Assembly (NCBI GenBank): GCA_018296165.2
Contig: JACKQL020000035.1
Coordinates: 372,001-436,000 of the forward strand
From: Termitomyces sp. T153
Taxonomy: Eukaryota > Basidiomycota > Agaricomycetes > Agaricales > Lyophyllaceae
DNA: 64,000 bases
Direction of reading: 5' to 3'
Made by a program: the position numbers and the translations under genes. The notes below the pieces were generated by a model that did no database searches, was not told where the DNA came from, and saw only the letters and a list, made by a program, of their open reading frames with translations. Position 1 is the stretch's first letter. Each line of letters begins with the position of its first letter. Shown here in pieces: positions 10,643 through 21,358 of the stretch.

Positions 10643-11065
10643 ATGGATTTACAACAAGACGACGACGACAAAGTTCGTCGCGGGCAAACTACAAAGCCAG
10701 GTCAGAATATAGAGATAGAGAAGGACAATCACACTACGAACACTCTGAACGGCCATGTTGGATGGATCGTTCTGAAGCCTGGGAAGATGACGGCGCAAGT
10801 AGGGGTGATTACGCAAAGTGTTCCGGGTACGATAGTTAGAAAGTCTGCCAACGCGATCTTCGATGGCAGACTTTGTCCCGGAATGTGAGGAGAAATTGGA
10901 AGAATGTGGAGGCCTGTAAAAAGAGGAAAAGGATTCTTCAAGCGACTTGGTAGGTATGAAGAAGTCGGAGGATGCAGGATCCACTTTGTCACGCTTACCG
11001 TGCTCCCAGAAAAAAGACAGGTACCAATTTGCACAAACAGCCTGCTCTCTACCGTTGGACTTCAC
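10643..11065. other. Overlapping ORFs on both strands, conserved in both arms
   Basis: The minus strand carries a 138-codon frame (11,065-10,649) with a hydrophobic C-terminus (SVIVLLYLYILTWL). The plus strand carries an 81-codon frame (10,643-10,888) starting MDLQQDDDDKVRR. Both remain open in the right arm, with only a handful of substitutions. With both strands equally open the coding strand cannot be chosen and I assign no function. The neighbouring plus-strand frame 10,947-11,288 (113 codons) is identical in the two arms. Confidence 0.3.
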
Positions 11066-14000
11066 TCCAAATAGAACTTGTCACCCATTTAACGAGAACT
11101 TCGTGCCTTATTCCACCTCTCGCCATGCAATGAAACCCCATCCTCAAGATCATGTCATTTTGCTTTTGCTAGCCAAAATTGACGACTGCCAAATGAAATT
11201 TCAAGGTTCTATTCCCTGGTCCCAATGTCGGCCGCCTTCCATTCGAATTCCACTTAAACGATTACTTTTGATTACCTCTGAATATTGAATCCTCACAAAG
11301 CTTGAGATGTTGGGTCGTATTTTATTTCTCCGGTTCTGCGCGGTTCTTGGGCCTGTTTGAATTCATTATCTTTCAGAATTCTCCGATAGTCCGCACTCAT
11401 CACGAACCTGTAACCAATGTCGTCTGTTTGGAAAACTGGTTGTCATATCGAACTTGCAGGTCCTTCAAATAGACTGTTTCAATTGATCATCTCATTCCAT
11501 AAGATTTTTGAGCTCTATGTAGCCTTTGACGGGCAAGTATCTTCTCTTCGCTGTCACCTCTTTTGAGCCCATTCCGAAACAAGACGGGATTACTATATTT
11601 GGACATGGCGCGCCCACGTGACCGCGGCGGACCCCGACAGTCTCCAACCGCACCTATGCAGCTATGCAGTGAGCTTCAAGCCACATGTATTTTTCAGATG
11701 GGCCTCTCCTAGTCATAATGGAAAGTCTTGTAAGCACCCATCCAACCCAGCCAGTGCGTGGAAATCAATGCCCAAGGCAGCAACGCAAAAACCTATGGAG
11801 ACCGGAGGAAATCAGGTCTTTACAGAGAAAGATTTCGTCGTGCAAACGCATGCCTGTCTAGGTCTCGGACACCACACCTATCCCGCATAGTCAATGCAAC
11901 GTCGCACCATGATCTGAGCAAGACCTGCTTGAACCATCTGCACTTGTAAATTCGCAAACTTTTGTCCAGTAAGTGAGAATATCTTGCTCGAGGATATGTA
12001 AAGCGCCATACGTCAAACCTCGAGCTTTTTGCTAATCATTATTGCGTCTGCGTCTCGAATCGTATCTCGATTGTTGCTTCCTGCTACATCCTAGATGTGT
12101 TCCCAGCATCCTCTCAATCTCGACTCGAGAATTTGAAACCTGCGAAGTGGAATCAAATTGTCGACAATAAGTATTTTCAGGTCAATGCACAGCGACCCGC
12201 TGGCTTGGTAGCAAAAATTGTCCAGATCACTGACAAAAATATTCGATGTCTCCCCTTAATGTGCTGGTAATTGTGAAGTTGTTACATCTTATGACATGCG
12301 TCAACAAGAGTCGCAAGTGAGAGGAGGAATGACATGGTTGCAGCTGCCTACCAGCCATGCCACGGCCTGGCATACGACTTCAGCTGAATACCCTATGTCA
12401 TGGATCCTGAAGATCCTCGAGGACAGTGTCAATTTCTACGATCTAGAAAATGGCTTTCCGCAAGGCGATCTATCGGTGAATAGAAACCAGATTTATCAAA
12501 GGCAGCCAGGTTCAAAAATAGAGACCCCGACGTAGATTCGGAGGTATTAAAGGAACGACGAAGGCTTGAAAAGTCGGCAAAGTGGTGGGTGATTTCACTG
12601 GAAGAGTGGGAAGATTCCGATGAATCGCTTCCAACTCCGCTCACGAAAATCAACTCAATTTGAGACAATTCGAGCTTTTACTCTCGATATCTTACTGTCC
12701 AATGAGATAGATTTACGGATACCCAGAAAGATCCTTCAAAATCCTCATTTTTTGACAATCTTTTTTTTAAAACGGTATAAATAGCTAATGTTTTTCCCTT
12801 CGTAAAAGCATTTAGGAAATGCAAACCTTCTGCGTAACTGCGAAGCAGAAATTTGTTTTCAGATACATCGAAGGAAAGAGTATCGACATAAGATTACTGG
12901 TAAAGAATATTGTGACGAAAGAGTTCATATATCTGAGCCTCTCTAAGGTGAGATTTCTATTTCAGCCTCAGTCGATCACCGCTTCCATTGCAGTCAAATC
13001 AAGCTTTCTTAAGCACGCAGGCCCACTCCTCTGGGGCATCTGTATCAAGACTTGAACATGAATTATTGTGGGCCGCGGATGGTTTTCGCGTTGATGTTTC
13101 AGAGTGCGAAACTGCTGTGATGTAAAACAATCATTAGTTCGGTCATGTTCAGGTTTCAATTTCAACTGCAATACTAGCATTAGAGTTTTACCTCTAGCAT
13201 TGTAGCCTGCATGATGGGTCACTCCGATTGCCACTTGTCACCAATGTATGGATGGCCTTTGCAGTCGGGTACTTACTACCTAATGTTGCCTTCCCTTCTT
13301 GTCGAGATCCTCGAATCAACTGCGATTTCTGGGGGTGTCCCAGATCAATGGTAACTAGTGTCCGAACTAGATGCGCCAAGCTGCCTTAGAATAATATCTA
13401 CAGTAGATGCGCTTACGGTCAGACATCTCATTGTTGCGGCAATCCTTGCTCTTTCAGGTGGCGCTTTCGGTCGACATCAGCGCGTGATATATACATAGAT
13501 TTCTCACGTTATATTCATCACTTTTCTGCAGCCCCCAGATTCACGTCCAGTTACCCAAGAATCCACCGGAGGACCTCATCCGGTCTTAATGACTTTTTTC
13601 GTGTGGCGACGATGGTTTTGCGTATGTTTTACCCTACACCATGATCCAGTAGGGTTGTGTGACCGAAGGACGTCACTACTTTGAACAAAGGTCAGTTGGC
13701 ATTGCTGGTGGGTACAATTGCTAGACAGTTCAGATCAGCTCGAAGGTCATGGTTAGTGAGTGTCGAACCATTCTCCTTGTTGCTAAGTTACAAAAAATCC
13801 TTGTTCCACAATGCCATTGTAGAGATACTGTCCAGAACTCTTTTCGACAAGAGGTTTAATATGGGGAAATTCCAATGCCTAGGACTTGATATAGTGAAAT
13901 AATACAGTATATACAAATCAGAGAAAGTTGGAGGGACGAGTAAATATCATCCCTCTCAAGAAACAGAGCTGGTGTACAAAGTATATCAAGACCTCGAATA

Positions 14001-14584
14001 CATGTTCAGTACTTTCACGATCCCTCATAATCTTATTTGTTAATACGATCAGATCGTTCCTGAGCCACCCCCACCTAAATCCTTGACAGGTTCTGGTGCA
14101 ACGGTCGTTTGGCGTTCTTCTCTGACCGCAGTACCCCATTATTCTCTGACAATATTGAAGAATTCCGGCTGAGATAGGCTGTTTGAATAAACTGTGTAGT
14201 GCAAACAACAAAGATCTTATAATCAAGAACAGCTTAACAAGGCGTTGACGCTGTCGCTCCCTTTCATCCAGGCATACATGCTGATGCAATGCATGATAAG
14301 GGTGGGTTGCAAACACGCTGCCAGTAAAGTATGGCGAAGACACTCGAGGGAAGATAAAAGGAGATCGAACTTGGAGAAACGAACAAGGAATGAGATTTCA
14401 ATTTGTAAATAAACGGACATGGACATAAGGTCATTGATTCCATCGTAAGACAACTAGACTTCGTAGATGTTTGAGAAAAGAACAAGAGTACACTCTGATT
14501 TGGCCTGACTCGGCTCGGGTCCTGATAAGGCACCCGCCATTTTTCCGACACCACACGCTTTCTGGTCATGCTCTCTGCCATGGA

Positions 14585-14600
14585 CCAAGGTTGATATATA
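14585..14600 (+). promoter_or_regulatory. TATA-like element for the 14,651 gene
   Basis: TTGATATATAAG lies about 55-60 bp upstream of the ATG at 14,651, just inside the inner end of the left inverted-repeat arm. Position and sequence suit a TATA box; a start site about 30 nt downstream would give a short leader. Confidence 0.45.
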
Positions 14601-14650
14601 AGTAGAATCACCTCACTAACCCTTGTCTCCTAATACCAGTAACCTAGTTC

Positions 14651-15321
14651 ATGGCTGCTCTGCATCATCCACGTGAGATATCCGTATCTCGCGGTTTCAA
14701 ATCCGCACGTCACAACCTTTTAACGGGGCTTCTGGTGGATGGAGTGTCCACATTGCGACAAGATGAATTGGGCAGAAATCTTGTTCACTGGTGCGCCTTT
14801 TTCACATCATCCAAACCCTCCCTAAAATCTATATTAATCAACTTCTAGGCGCCTCCATGGACTCTATCTAAGCAATATCGGAACTGAACATTCAGTCATC
14901 TATGATACAGCCTTCGTTGACGACGGCAATCGTTATATCCAAGTAGAGTATGCACTCGAGTTTCATTTTGCCTCTCTCTTCCTCAAATCCTTTTTTTTGA
15001 AGGTTGACCAAGCGAAATTATTGGACAAGCGACTCATCGCTCTGCCCAGTCCGGATTGAACTTCTTCCCCACGTTAATATCCTTGTCCAGGATATTGAGA
15101 GTCTCATCCAAACACAATCCTTAAATGTATTCGTCACCAATTATCCCAACATCAGTGGGTGCCGCACATTTGTCCGGGTGCTCCTCGCACGTCTCGAAGC
15201 CAAGGGCTGGATCCCCAGCAATAGCCTGGACCATTTTGACTCTGCAGTAGGCCAATTTATCGCAGCACAGGGCCAGGCCTACTGGGTTGCCGATGAGGCT
15301 GGGGCAGGGCCTGTTCAATAG
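14651..15321 (+). CDS. Three-exon hypothetical protein, 185 aa
   Basis: Exon 1 14,651-14,790 starts ATGGCTGCTCTG. Intron 1 is 14,791-14,848 (GTGCGC...TTCTAG), exon 2 14,849-14,947, intron 2 14,948-15,002 (GTATGC...TGAAG), and exon 3 15,003-15,321, ending GAGPVQ and TAG. Spliced, it is one 185-codon frame: RNLVHW joins RLHGLYLSNIGTEHSVIYD, which joins TKRNYWTSDSSLCPVRIELL, then ISGCRTFVRVLLARLEAKGW. The layout (VHWRL near the middle, GCR plus LEAKGW near the end) recalls small fungal proteins of the DUF7770 type; this is from memory and tentative. There is no signal peptide or membrane segment. It is convergent with the kinase gene, 111 bp from its stop. It appears intact and has normal CpG, unlike the neighbouring repeats. 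Confidence 0.7.
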
Positions 15322-15432
15322 CTTTTTACCATGTATATTACCCCAAATGATTGATAACAATAACAGTAAAGGGCTGGGCCACCATCCCGTAGTCAGCTCC
15401 TGATCTTGACGAATAGACGACCGGCTCATCTA

Positions 15433-16452
15433 CTAATAGTCTTTAAAATACAAACTCGGAGCCATCCAGTCATACCAAACTTTGTGTCGAAAGTACGGTC
15501 CAGCAACAAAAGGGATCAGCCGCTTCCAAAACTCGTCATTAGTCCCGCTGACCTCTTCCCGCTGATTTTGTTGCCACATTGCAATGTATTCGAACCAGCG
15601 AGGATAATATCCTGACCAACCCCAGTCGATGATCCAAAGGCGGCCATCCTCCCCCAAAATCATATTTCGCAGATTGAGATCGTGATGCGTCAGCACGAGT
15701 GCCTCTGAGTCATCAAACTTGTCTGCCCTCAAGGGATCGTCCAATGGTATGTTTTCCCGGTCCGATGCCTTTTTGTGGCATTTATTAAAGAAATGTGAAA
15801 GGTCCGCATACGAGGCAAATGGGCCGCGGGTAGGTCTGACTTGACCAAAAAGAGGTGATTGACAAATCCGGGGCCCATTAACACTGATAGGACCCGGGGG
15901 TGTTGTGCTCGGGGCTTCCAGGTGACGGAGCTGACGAATGTAATGACGCAGAGTCCAGGCCATGCCAATTTTTTGCCAAGTTGAAAGGGTAGGCCACACC
16001 TCAGCTAGCGACCGACCTGGAATGTAGTCCATAACGATAAGAAAACACTCGCTTGTTTTAACCACACGGCGAACACGGGGGACAGGAATGGTTGACTTTG
16101 CAAACAACAGGTTGAGCGCGTTCGCCTCTACCGCTTCGTCAATCTCATCGTCTGTATAATGGCTTGGCTTGGCGATGGTCTTGGGTGTCAAGTGTCTCAC
16201 GTAACGTTCCCCATCTATTTTAGGGGCATTCATGTATCGCTCCAGAATCTCCTCGTCACTGAGGTGGTCGACATCGGATGGCTGCAAAGACACGAAGCCT
16301 ACGTGAGCATGGGCAGGTATACATGTAGAGCTAGAGCAACTCACATTGATGCTCCTTTGTAGTCTTTGGTCAGGCATAGCATATGTCAGGACTATGTCCA
16401 ATGCATCTGCTATCAGACCGAGGAATGTGTAAACCAACCATTTCATATACAT
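15433..16452 (-). CDS. APH-like phosphotransferase (fungal kinase-fold protein)
   Basis: This is a member of the aminoglycoside phosphotransferase/choline kinase-like superfamily, which moves the ATP gamma-phosphate to small molecules; fungal substrates are mostly unknown. The frame reads 339 codons, but a 63-bp intron (16,282-16,344, GTGAGT...TTGCAG, phase 0) lies inside it without breaking the frame. The likely protein is 318 aa. In spliced numbering there is a hydrophobic N-terminus (about 4-24), a hinge FLIVMDYIPG (about 116-125), the Brenner-type catalytic loop HHDLNLRN (235-242), and IDWGWSG (about 254-260) with the metal-binding Asp. All key residues are present. A Helitron end lies 46 bp upstream of the ATG, so the native promoter may have been displaced. 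The start is the first in-frame ATG; MKW two codons later is an alternative. Confidence 0.85.
   Translation of the reverse strand: MYMKWLVYTFLGLIADALDIVLTYAMPDQRLQRSINVSCSSSTCIPAHAHVGFVSLQPSDVDHLSDEEILERYMNAPKIDGERYVRHLTPKTIAKPSHYTDDEIDEAVEANALNLLFAKSTIPVPRVRRVVKTSECFLIVMDYIPGRSLAEVWPTLSTWQKIGMAWTLRHYIRQLRHLEAPSTTPPGPISVNGPRICQSPLFGQVRPTRGPFASYADLSHFFNKCHKKASDRENIPLDDPLRADKFDDSEALVLTHHDLNLRNMILGEDGRLWIIDWGWSGYYPRWFEYIAMWQQNQREEVSGTNDEFWKRLIPFVAGPYFRHKVWYDWMAPSLYFKDY
16282..16344 (-). other. In-frame 63-bp intron of the APH-like gene
   Basis: On the minus strand the donor is GTGAGTTGC and the acceptor TCTTTGCAG, with CTCAC as a candidate branch site. Its length is a multiple of three and it contains no stop, so retention would add 21 residues (VSCSSST...VSLQ). 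Removal joins LQRSIN to PSDVDHLSDE, which fits the family better. Confidence 0.7.
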
Positions 16453-16497
16453 TGGTGGATAATGCGAGGACGCTGAGATTTTTCAAGATGCGTGGGA

Positions 16498-16521
16498 TCT
16501 ATATATGACGACCCGTGGGAA
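16498..16521 (+). mobile_element. Extra partial Helitron 5' terminus
   Basis: TCTATATATGACGACCCGTGGGAA directly precedes the true element start and repeats its first 29 bases with small deletions. It looks like the stub of a previous copy, or a second initiation at the same site. Confidence 0.6.
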
Positions 16522-18656
16522 TCTATAATATATGGGACGACCCGTGGGAATGTGGCTGTGCCTATGCGATGACTTTTCTGCTTAGTAAGGCTGACCAAGA
16601 ACCTTCCTTTTTGGGTAACTTGGCTGTTTTTCGCACTTTGAATAGGGAAAAACAGACAGCTTTGGTTGATAGCATGAATGTATTGTTTCTTTGAGCCTTA
16701 AGATTGATATTTCAGGCAATTTTTAGCCTTTTTCAGGCATGATTTATGTGAAATGTACTGTCTTTTGATGTACCTCTTCGTGCAACACTTCTCATGTCCC
16801 ATGCCCATATTCCTTATACCAAAAAAGTCCAAGACAATGAATTTTCATGATCAAAATGGCCAAAGAAATGGCATAACATGTTTCTTTGACTCTTAAAAGT
16901 TTCTACTTATTCTTTTAAAAGGAGCATAGTTGCCCTGTGTATATCCCTAGGCAACTGTGGTTCCTGAGGGACTTTGAGAGGTTTATGACATACAATATGT
17001 TTTGACCATAAATCTGACTTGAATTTGATTGCTGATATCTCCTAACTTGGAATGTGTATTCTGTGATGTAAGGTGGTACCAATATTGAATTGTAAATCAA
17101 ATCCTCAACCAAACAAAGTGAGGCTATACTTGGACTGTGTTGATAGCTGTGTGCTGGCTTTTTGATTTCAAGGTGTATGGTTCAGACTTGAAAGTGTGAA
17201 TTCTTATAGTTTTACAGTAATCAGTCCCTCAACTTACTCCTGATCATCTCCAACTTTTCCTGCTCTCAATAGATATTTGACTACATTATGACAGCCTCTG
17301 AAAAAGGATGCTGGATTATCAGAAAAAGTTCAGAACAATGAATTTATGATAAAAAATGGCCAAAGAAGTGGTATAAGATGTTTCTTTGACTCTGAAAAGC
17401 TTCTACTTATTTTTTAGAAAGGAGAATGATTGCCCTGTGTATATCCCTAGGCAACCTATGGTTCCTGAAGGACTTTGAGAAGTTTATGGCATACACTATG
17501 TTTTGACTATAAATCTGACTTGAGTCTGATTGCTGATAGCCTCTGACTTGGAAGTGTATTCTGTGATGTTAGGTGCTACCAACATTGAATTGTAAAATTA
17601 AACAAAGTGAGGCTATATTTGAACTGTGCTGATAGCTGTGTGCTGGCTTTCTGATTCCAAGGTGTATGGTTCAGACTTGAAAGTATAAATTCTTATAGTT
17701 TTACAGTAATCAGCTTGGAGTCAACTTACTCCTGATCATCTTCAACTTTTGCTGCTCTCAATAAAAATTTGACTACATTATGACAGCCTCTGAGAAAAGA
17801 ATGGTGGGTTTAATTTATTATGCTACTATTAGTGAAGAGAACATTGAAGATTGCTTTGAGATGGAAAAAGCTTTAGAAGGCAGTATTGATATAGAATGTG
17901 TGAAGTTGATAGTCTTCTGTTAAGGAACTGGAATAGGAGGTTTTTTGCTCAGTACTATGACATATATCTATGTTTGAATAGACTGGATTGCTACTAGCTG
18001 TAGGCTACATCCTGCTTCTGAGGATTCACAGAGTTTTTGATTTGAAGGTGTATGATTTGTGATTAGATGATTGTATAGTCAGATATATCAAGTTGAAGAC
18101 AACAGATGAGTGATGTCAAAGGTCTAATTGCTAAGTATTAGTACCATTGAGTAATACCATAAATGAGATTGTAGATATCTCATTACTCAGACTGCTTTCC
18201 CTAATTTGTTTCTCTTTAGTATATTTTGGTGTCCAAAAATTGTCTAACATGCTCTTCAAAGTGCATGAGTAATAAGGGGATAGAAGGTGGAGGAGACTTT
18301 GATTGATCAATAATTCTAAATGTTCAAGTATATTATAGATGATCTATTAATGTTAATTGCTTGCAAGAGTTGGAATATTGAAAATCTAACCAAGCAAAGT
18401 GAGGTTTGGTCTGGATTTCAGCATTATGTTAAAAATAATGGAATACTTATAAAGGAAAGTTCATTTGACTGAGTGAAATATAATTGAAATGATAGTAAAG
18501 ACTTATATTTATTGACATTGACAATGACAGGACTATCAACACATTGATTTAAAAAAGAAAGACCAAAGTCAGCATAGTGAAAGAGATGAGTGGGAAAGCC
18601 CATTAATATGACAATCTTGATTACTTTATTGAGGAACACTTATCAATAACATGAAA

Positions 18657-19044
18657 GACAAACTGAGGTTGAGTTTGGATCTTGGCATTGAGTTGAGGAA
18701 ATACAAAGACCTAAGTGAACATAGTGAGGTTGGGTCTGGGACTTAGCATTGAGTTTGAAATACAAAGACCTAACTAAACAAAGTGAGGTTGGGTCTGGGA
18801 CTTAGCATTGAGTTTTAAATACAAGGACCTAACCGAACGAAGTGAGGTTGGGTCTGGGACTTAGCATTGAGTTTGAAATATAAGGACCTAACCGAACGAA
18901 GTGAGGTTGGGTCTGGGATGAAGCACTGAGTTAGAAATACAAGGACCTAACCAAACAAAGTGAGGTTAGGTCTGGGATGAAGCACTGAGTTAGAAATACA
19001 AGGACCTAACCGAACGAAGTGAGGTTGGGTCTGGGATGAAGCAA
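18657..19044 (+). repeat. 59-60-bp minisatellite, Helitron 1 subterminal
   Basis: About six units, each with ACCTAACCGAACGAAGTGAG followed by GTTGGGTCTGGG, AAGCACTGAG or a variant, and AAATACAAGG. Each unit can form a small hairpin because CCTAACC pairs with GGTTGGG around GAACGAAGTGA. The last unit runs straight into the terminal palindrome. The same array precedes the palindrome in Helitrons 2 and 3. Confidence 0.9.
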
Positions 19045-19083
19045 GAGCTACAGGCCCGTGCCGAAGGCACGGGGCGTAGCTCG
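19045..19083 (+). other. Helitron 1 terminal palindrome
   Basis: GAGCTAC, AGG, CCCGTGCC, GAA, GGCACGGG, GC, GTAGCTC, then G. Two nested stems (7 bp and 8 bp) form a long hairpin at the 3' end, the expected rolling-circle termination signal. A canonical CTRR end is not obvious. Confidence 0.85.
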
Positions 19084-20992
19084 TCTATAATATATGGGAC
19101 GACTCCTGGGAAAGTGGCTGTGCACTCAATATATGCGACGACTTTGGATTGTGCTGACTAAAATTTGTCAGCTGCTGACCAAGAACCTTCCTTTTTGGGC
19201 AGCTTGGCTATTTTTCGCACTTGGAACAGATTTTTTCCAAAAAAAATTATAGTATACAACTTTACTGAATATACACTATCTTTTGACCATGTGTAAAACA
19301 TGCCAAATAGCCTGCACGTGTGAAACAGGCCAAACGTGATTTAGTGGACACTGTTTTTCACGCCTCGCGCGTTTTTTGACACAACATGACCAAACAATGG
19401 GCATTTCCGAGGTTGTGGAAAGGAGGCCACACAACAAAGTATGTTTCATCACATCTATTGATTGATTGATGTTGACTAACAAGCTTATTAGTAACTCCTT
19501 AACCACATTGAGCTATTGATCTATCAAATATCTCATCATGCAAGTCAATTTTAATGGTTTTTGACTATTAAAATGCTTAACAATGGATGTTTCAGGCAAC
19601 CACCTACTACTCCAGAAAGCCAAAGGCAACAAGCTAGGATTCAGAGGAGACTTGAACAGTTACAAATGACAGATCCTGACAATCGTCGAGCAAATAGAAA
19701 CAATAGATCTTTGGAACAGATCAATACTGTGGTTGTTCCACCACTTCAATTTGGGCCTGGGGGTATCAATCAATCTATGGGAACTGGGGGTTTGAGACCT
19801 ATAGCCACTGCTTCTGGCTCTTTGGGAAGACCTATTAGGCAAGCAGCTGCTGCTGCTGATCCATTTTTATGGTCATTCCAGAAACTGTTTTGCCTGAAGG
19901 GTGGGATGCTCCTTTGCAGAAACTATTGCATCCTTCTTCAGGCTTTTTCTGAGCATTGAGTAGCTTTCTCTTCTTTTGGGTGGGTTTTCTTTTCTTTGCT
20001 TAATTGTCCAATGGCTGATTTTGGTGGTTGTTTCTATATTAAAGCTGAATGTAACTTTTATGGACTAATCATGGCTGAGATCAGACTTCACTACATTCTT
20101 CATTAGACTCCCTTTCTGAGTGTTCAGTAGCTTTGCAGGTATGCTTTTTTTATATTTGTCTGAGAACTAATTCAAGTATTATCCATTTTCTTTTTTAAAC
20201 AGTTACTGGCTTTCTGCTTTTAAGGTAGATCTCTTTCAAACACCAAATTGCTAACCTCTGTGAATTTCAGCACCTAATGTATATGGGTTGATAGTGTAGT
20301 ATAAATATTCTCAGTAGTTCTGGAACTTAGCATTGAGTTTGAAATACAAGGACCTAACCAAATAAAATGAGGTTGGATCTGGGACTTAGCATTGAGTAGA
20401 ATATAATGAAGTGAGGTTGGATCTGGGACTTAGCATTGAGTAGAATATAATGAAGTGAGGTTGTGTCTGGGATTTAGCATTGAGTTGACAAAATACAAAG
20501 ACCTAACCGAACGAAGTGACGTTGGGTCTGGGAATTAGCATTAAGTTTGAAATACAAAGACCTAACCGAATGAAGTGAGGTTGGGTCTGGGATGAAGCAT
20601 TAAGTTTGAAATACAAAGACCTAACTGAACAAAGTGAGGTTGGGTCTGGGATGAAGCATTAAGTTTGAATTACAAGGACCTAACCGAACAAAGTGAGGTT
20701 GGGTCTGGGATGAAGCATTAAGTTTGAAATACAAAGACCTAACCGAACAAAGTGAGGTTGGGTCTGGGATGAAGCATTAAGTTTGAATTACAAGGACCTA
20801 ACCGAACAAAGTGAGGTTGGGTCTGGGATGAAGCATTAAGTTTGAATTACAAGGACCTAACCGAACAAAGTGAGGTTGGGTCTGGGATGAAGCATTGAGT
20901 AGAATATCAAGGACCTAACCGAACAAAGTGAGGTTGGGTCTGGGATGAAGCAAGAGCTACAGGCCCGTGCCAAAGGCACGGGGCGTAGCTCG
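19084..20992 (+). mobile_element. Helitron 2 (internal deletion derivative)
   Basis: Begins exactly where Helitron 1 ends. Its first ~780 bp track Helitron 3, including exon 1 (19,289-19,438, MCKTCQIACTCETGQT) and the start of the next coding exon (to about 19,870). Exon 1 has CGA to TGA at the Arg after GQT. Coding then jumps to sequence resembling the 3' region of Helitron 3 (AATTGCTAACCTCTGTGAAT and CAGCACCTAATGTATA near 20,250-20,290). So Rep and helicase are deleted. The minisatellite and terminal palindrome (20,954-20,991) are kept. Confidence 0.85.
20318..20953 (+). repeat. 59-60-bp minisatellite, Helitron 2 subterminal
   Basis: About eleven units, the longest of the three arrays. Early units are degenerate and shortened (GAATATAATGAAGTGAGG), while later ones are near-uniform with CCTAACCGAACAAAGTGAGG and GATGAAGCATTAAG. 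Homogeneity rises toward the terminal palindrome, as expected for recent unit amplification at that end. Confidence 0.9.
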
Positions 20993-21208
20993 TCTATATA
21001 TTATGCAACGACGGACGTGGGAATGTGGCTGCGCCTATGTGACGACTTTTCTGCTGACTAAAATTTGTCAGCGCTGACAAATGCTGACAAATTTAAACCC
21101 TTTTATGGTAATACAATCAGATTTGGCTGTTTTTACGCTCTTCGGATAAATTTTTCGCCAAAACAAATGCAGTAGACAGCTTTAATACATATATACTATC
21201 TTTTGACT

Positions 21209-21358
21209 ATGTGTAAAAGGTGCCAAATAGTCTGCAGGGATGAAAAAGGCCAAACACGATTTAGTGGACACTGTTTTTCACGCCTCGCGCGTTTTTTGAC
21301 ACAACATGACCAAACAATGGGCATTTCCGAGGTTGTGGAAAGGAGGCCACACGACAAA
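21209..21358 (+). CDS. Helitron 3 exon 1: Cys-rich N-terminus
   Basis: A 50-codon exon starting ATGTGTAAAAGGTGC. It reads MCKRCQIVCRDEKGQTRFSG then HCFSRLARFLTQHDQTMG, with C-x2-C-x3-C and a later HC that could bind zinc. A GTATGT donor follows at 21,359. The downstream frame (from 21,516) needs a phase-2 junction while this exon ends in phase 0. Either a small middle exon exists or a different donor (such as GTCACA at 21,367) is used. Helitron 2 conserves this exon but with a stop, supporting its coding status. Confidence 0.55.

Larger units (their letters stand above)
9306..14495 (+). repeat. Left arm of large inverted repeat (~5.2 kb)
   Basis: This segment is the reverse complement of 56,346-61,557. 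The outer edge is near GGCACCATTCTAT (9,309) against AGAATGGCACCA (about 61,550). The inner edge is near ACAAGAGTAC (14,485-14,494) against GTACTCTTGT (about 56,347-56,356). By eye the arms differ by roughly 8-10 percent near both ends and a few percent at 10,080-10,640. They are indistinguishable from about 10,947 to 11,680. CpG content is ordinary from about 9,520 inward. Small ORFs occur on both strands but none is convincing as a gene: frames shift between arms wherever the DNA differs. Confidence 0.9.
16522..19083 (+). mobile_element. Helitron 1 (non-autonomous)
   Basis: The element starts TCTATAATATATGGGACG and ends with the GAGCTAC...GTAGCTC palindrome at 19,045-19,082 plus a G, directly joined to the next TCTATAA. 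No coding frame. Inside are two direct copies of a ~490-bp segment (about 16,855-17,310 and 17,358-17,805), sharing CCCTGTGTATATCCCTAGGC and ACATTATGACAGCCTCTGA. Then comes an A/T-rich stretch and the ~59-bp minisatellite. Helitron 4 has the same interior, so the two belong to one non-autonomous family sharing terminal sequences with the coding copy. Confidence 0.8.

Noticed and set aside
10649..11065. 138-codon ORF as a membrane protein gene
   Set aside because: The opposite strand is equally open and equally conserved, because the DNA itself is nearly identical between arms. Conservation therefore gives no coding signal.
11618..11890. Plus-strand 90-codon ORF (and its right-arm partner 59,212-58,907)
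   Set aside because: The two arms differ by small indels here that change the frame, so the reading frame is not conserved.
13918..14611. Minus-strand ORFs near the inner end of the left arm as genes
   Set aside because: Overlapping frames in two registers, different start and stop positions in the right arm, and no recognisable motif.
18657..19044. Regular ~59-bp repeats as a CRISPR array
   Set aside because: The whole unit repeats without unique spacers, the array sits in a eukaryotic Helitron, and the copies precede its terminal palindrome. It is a minisatellite.
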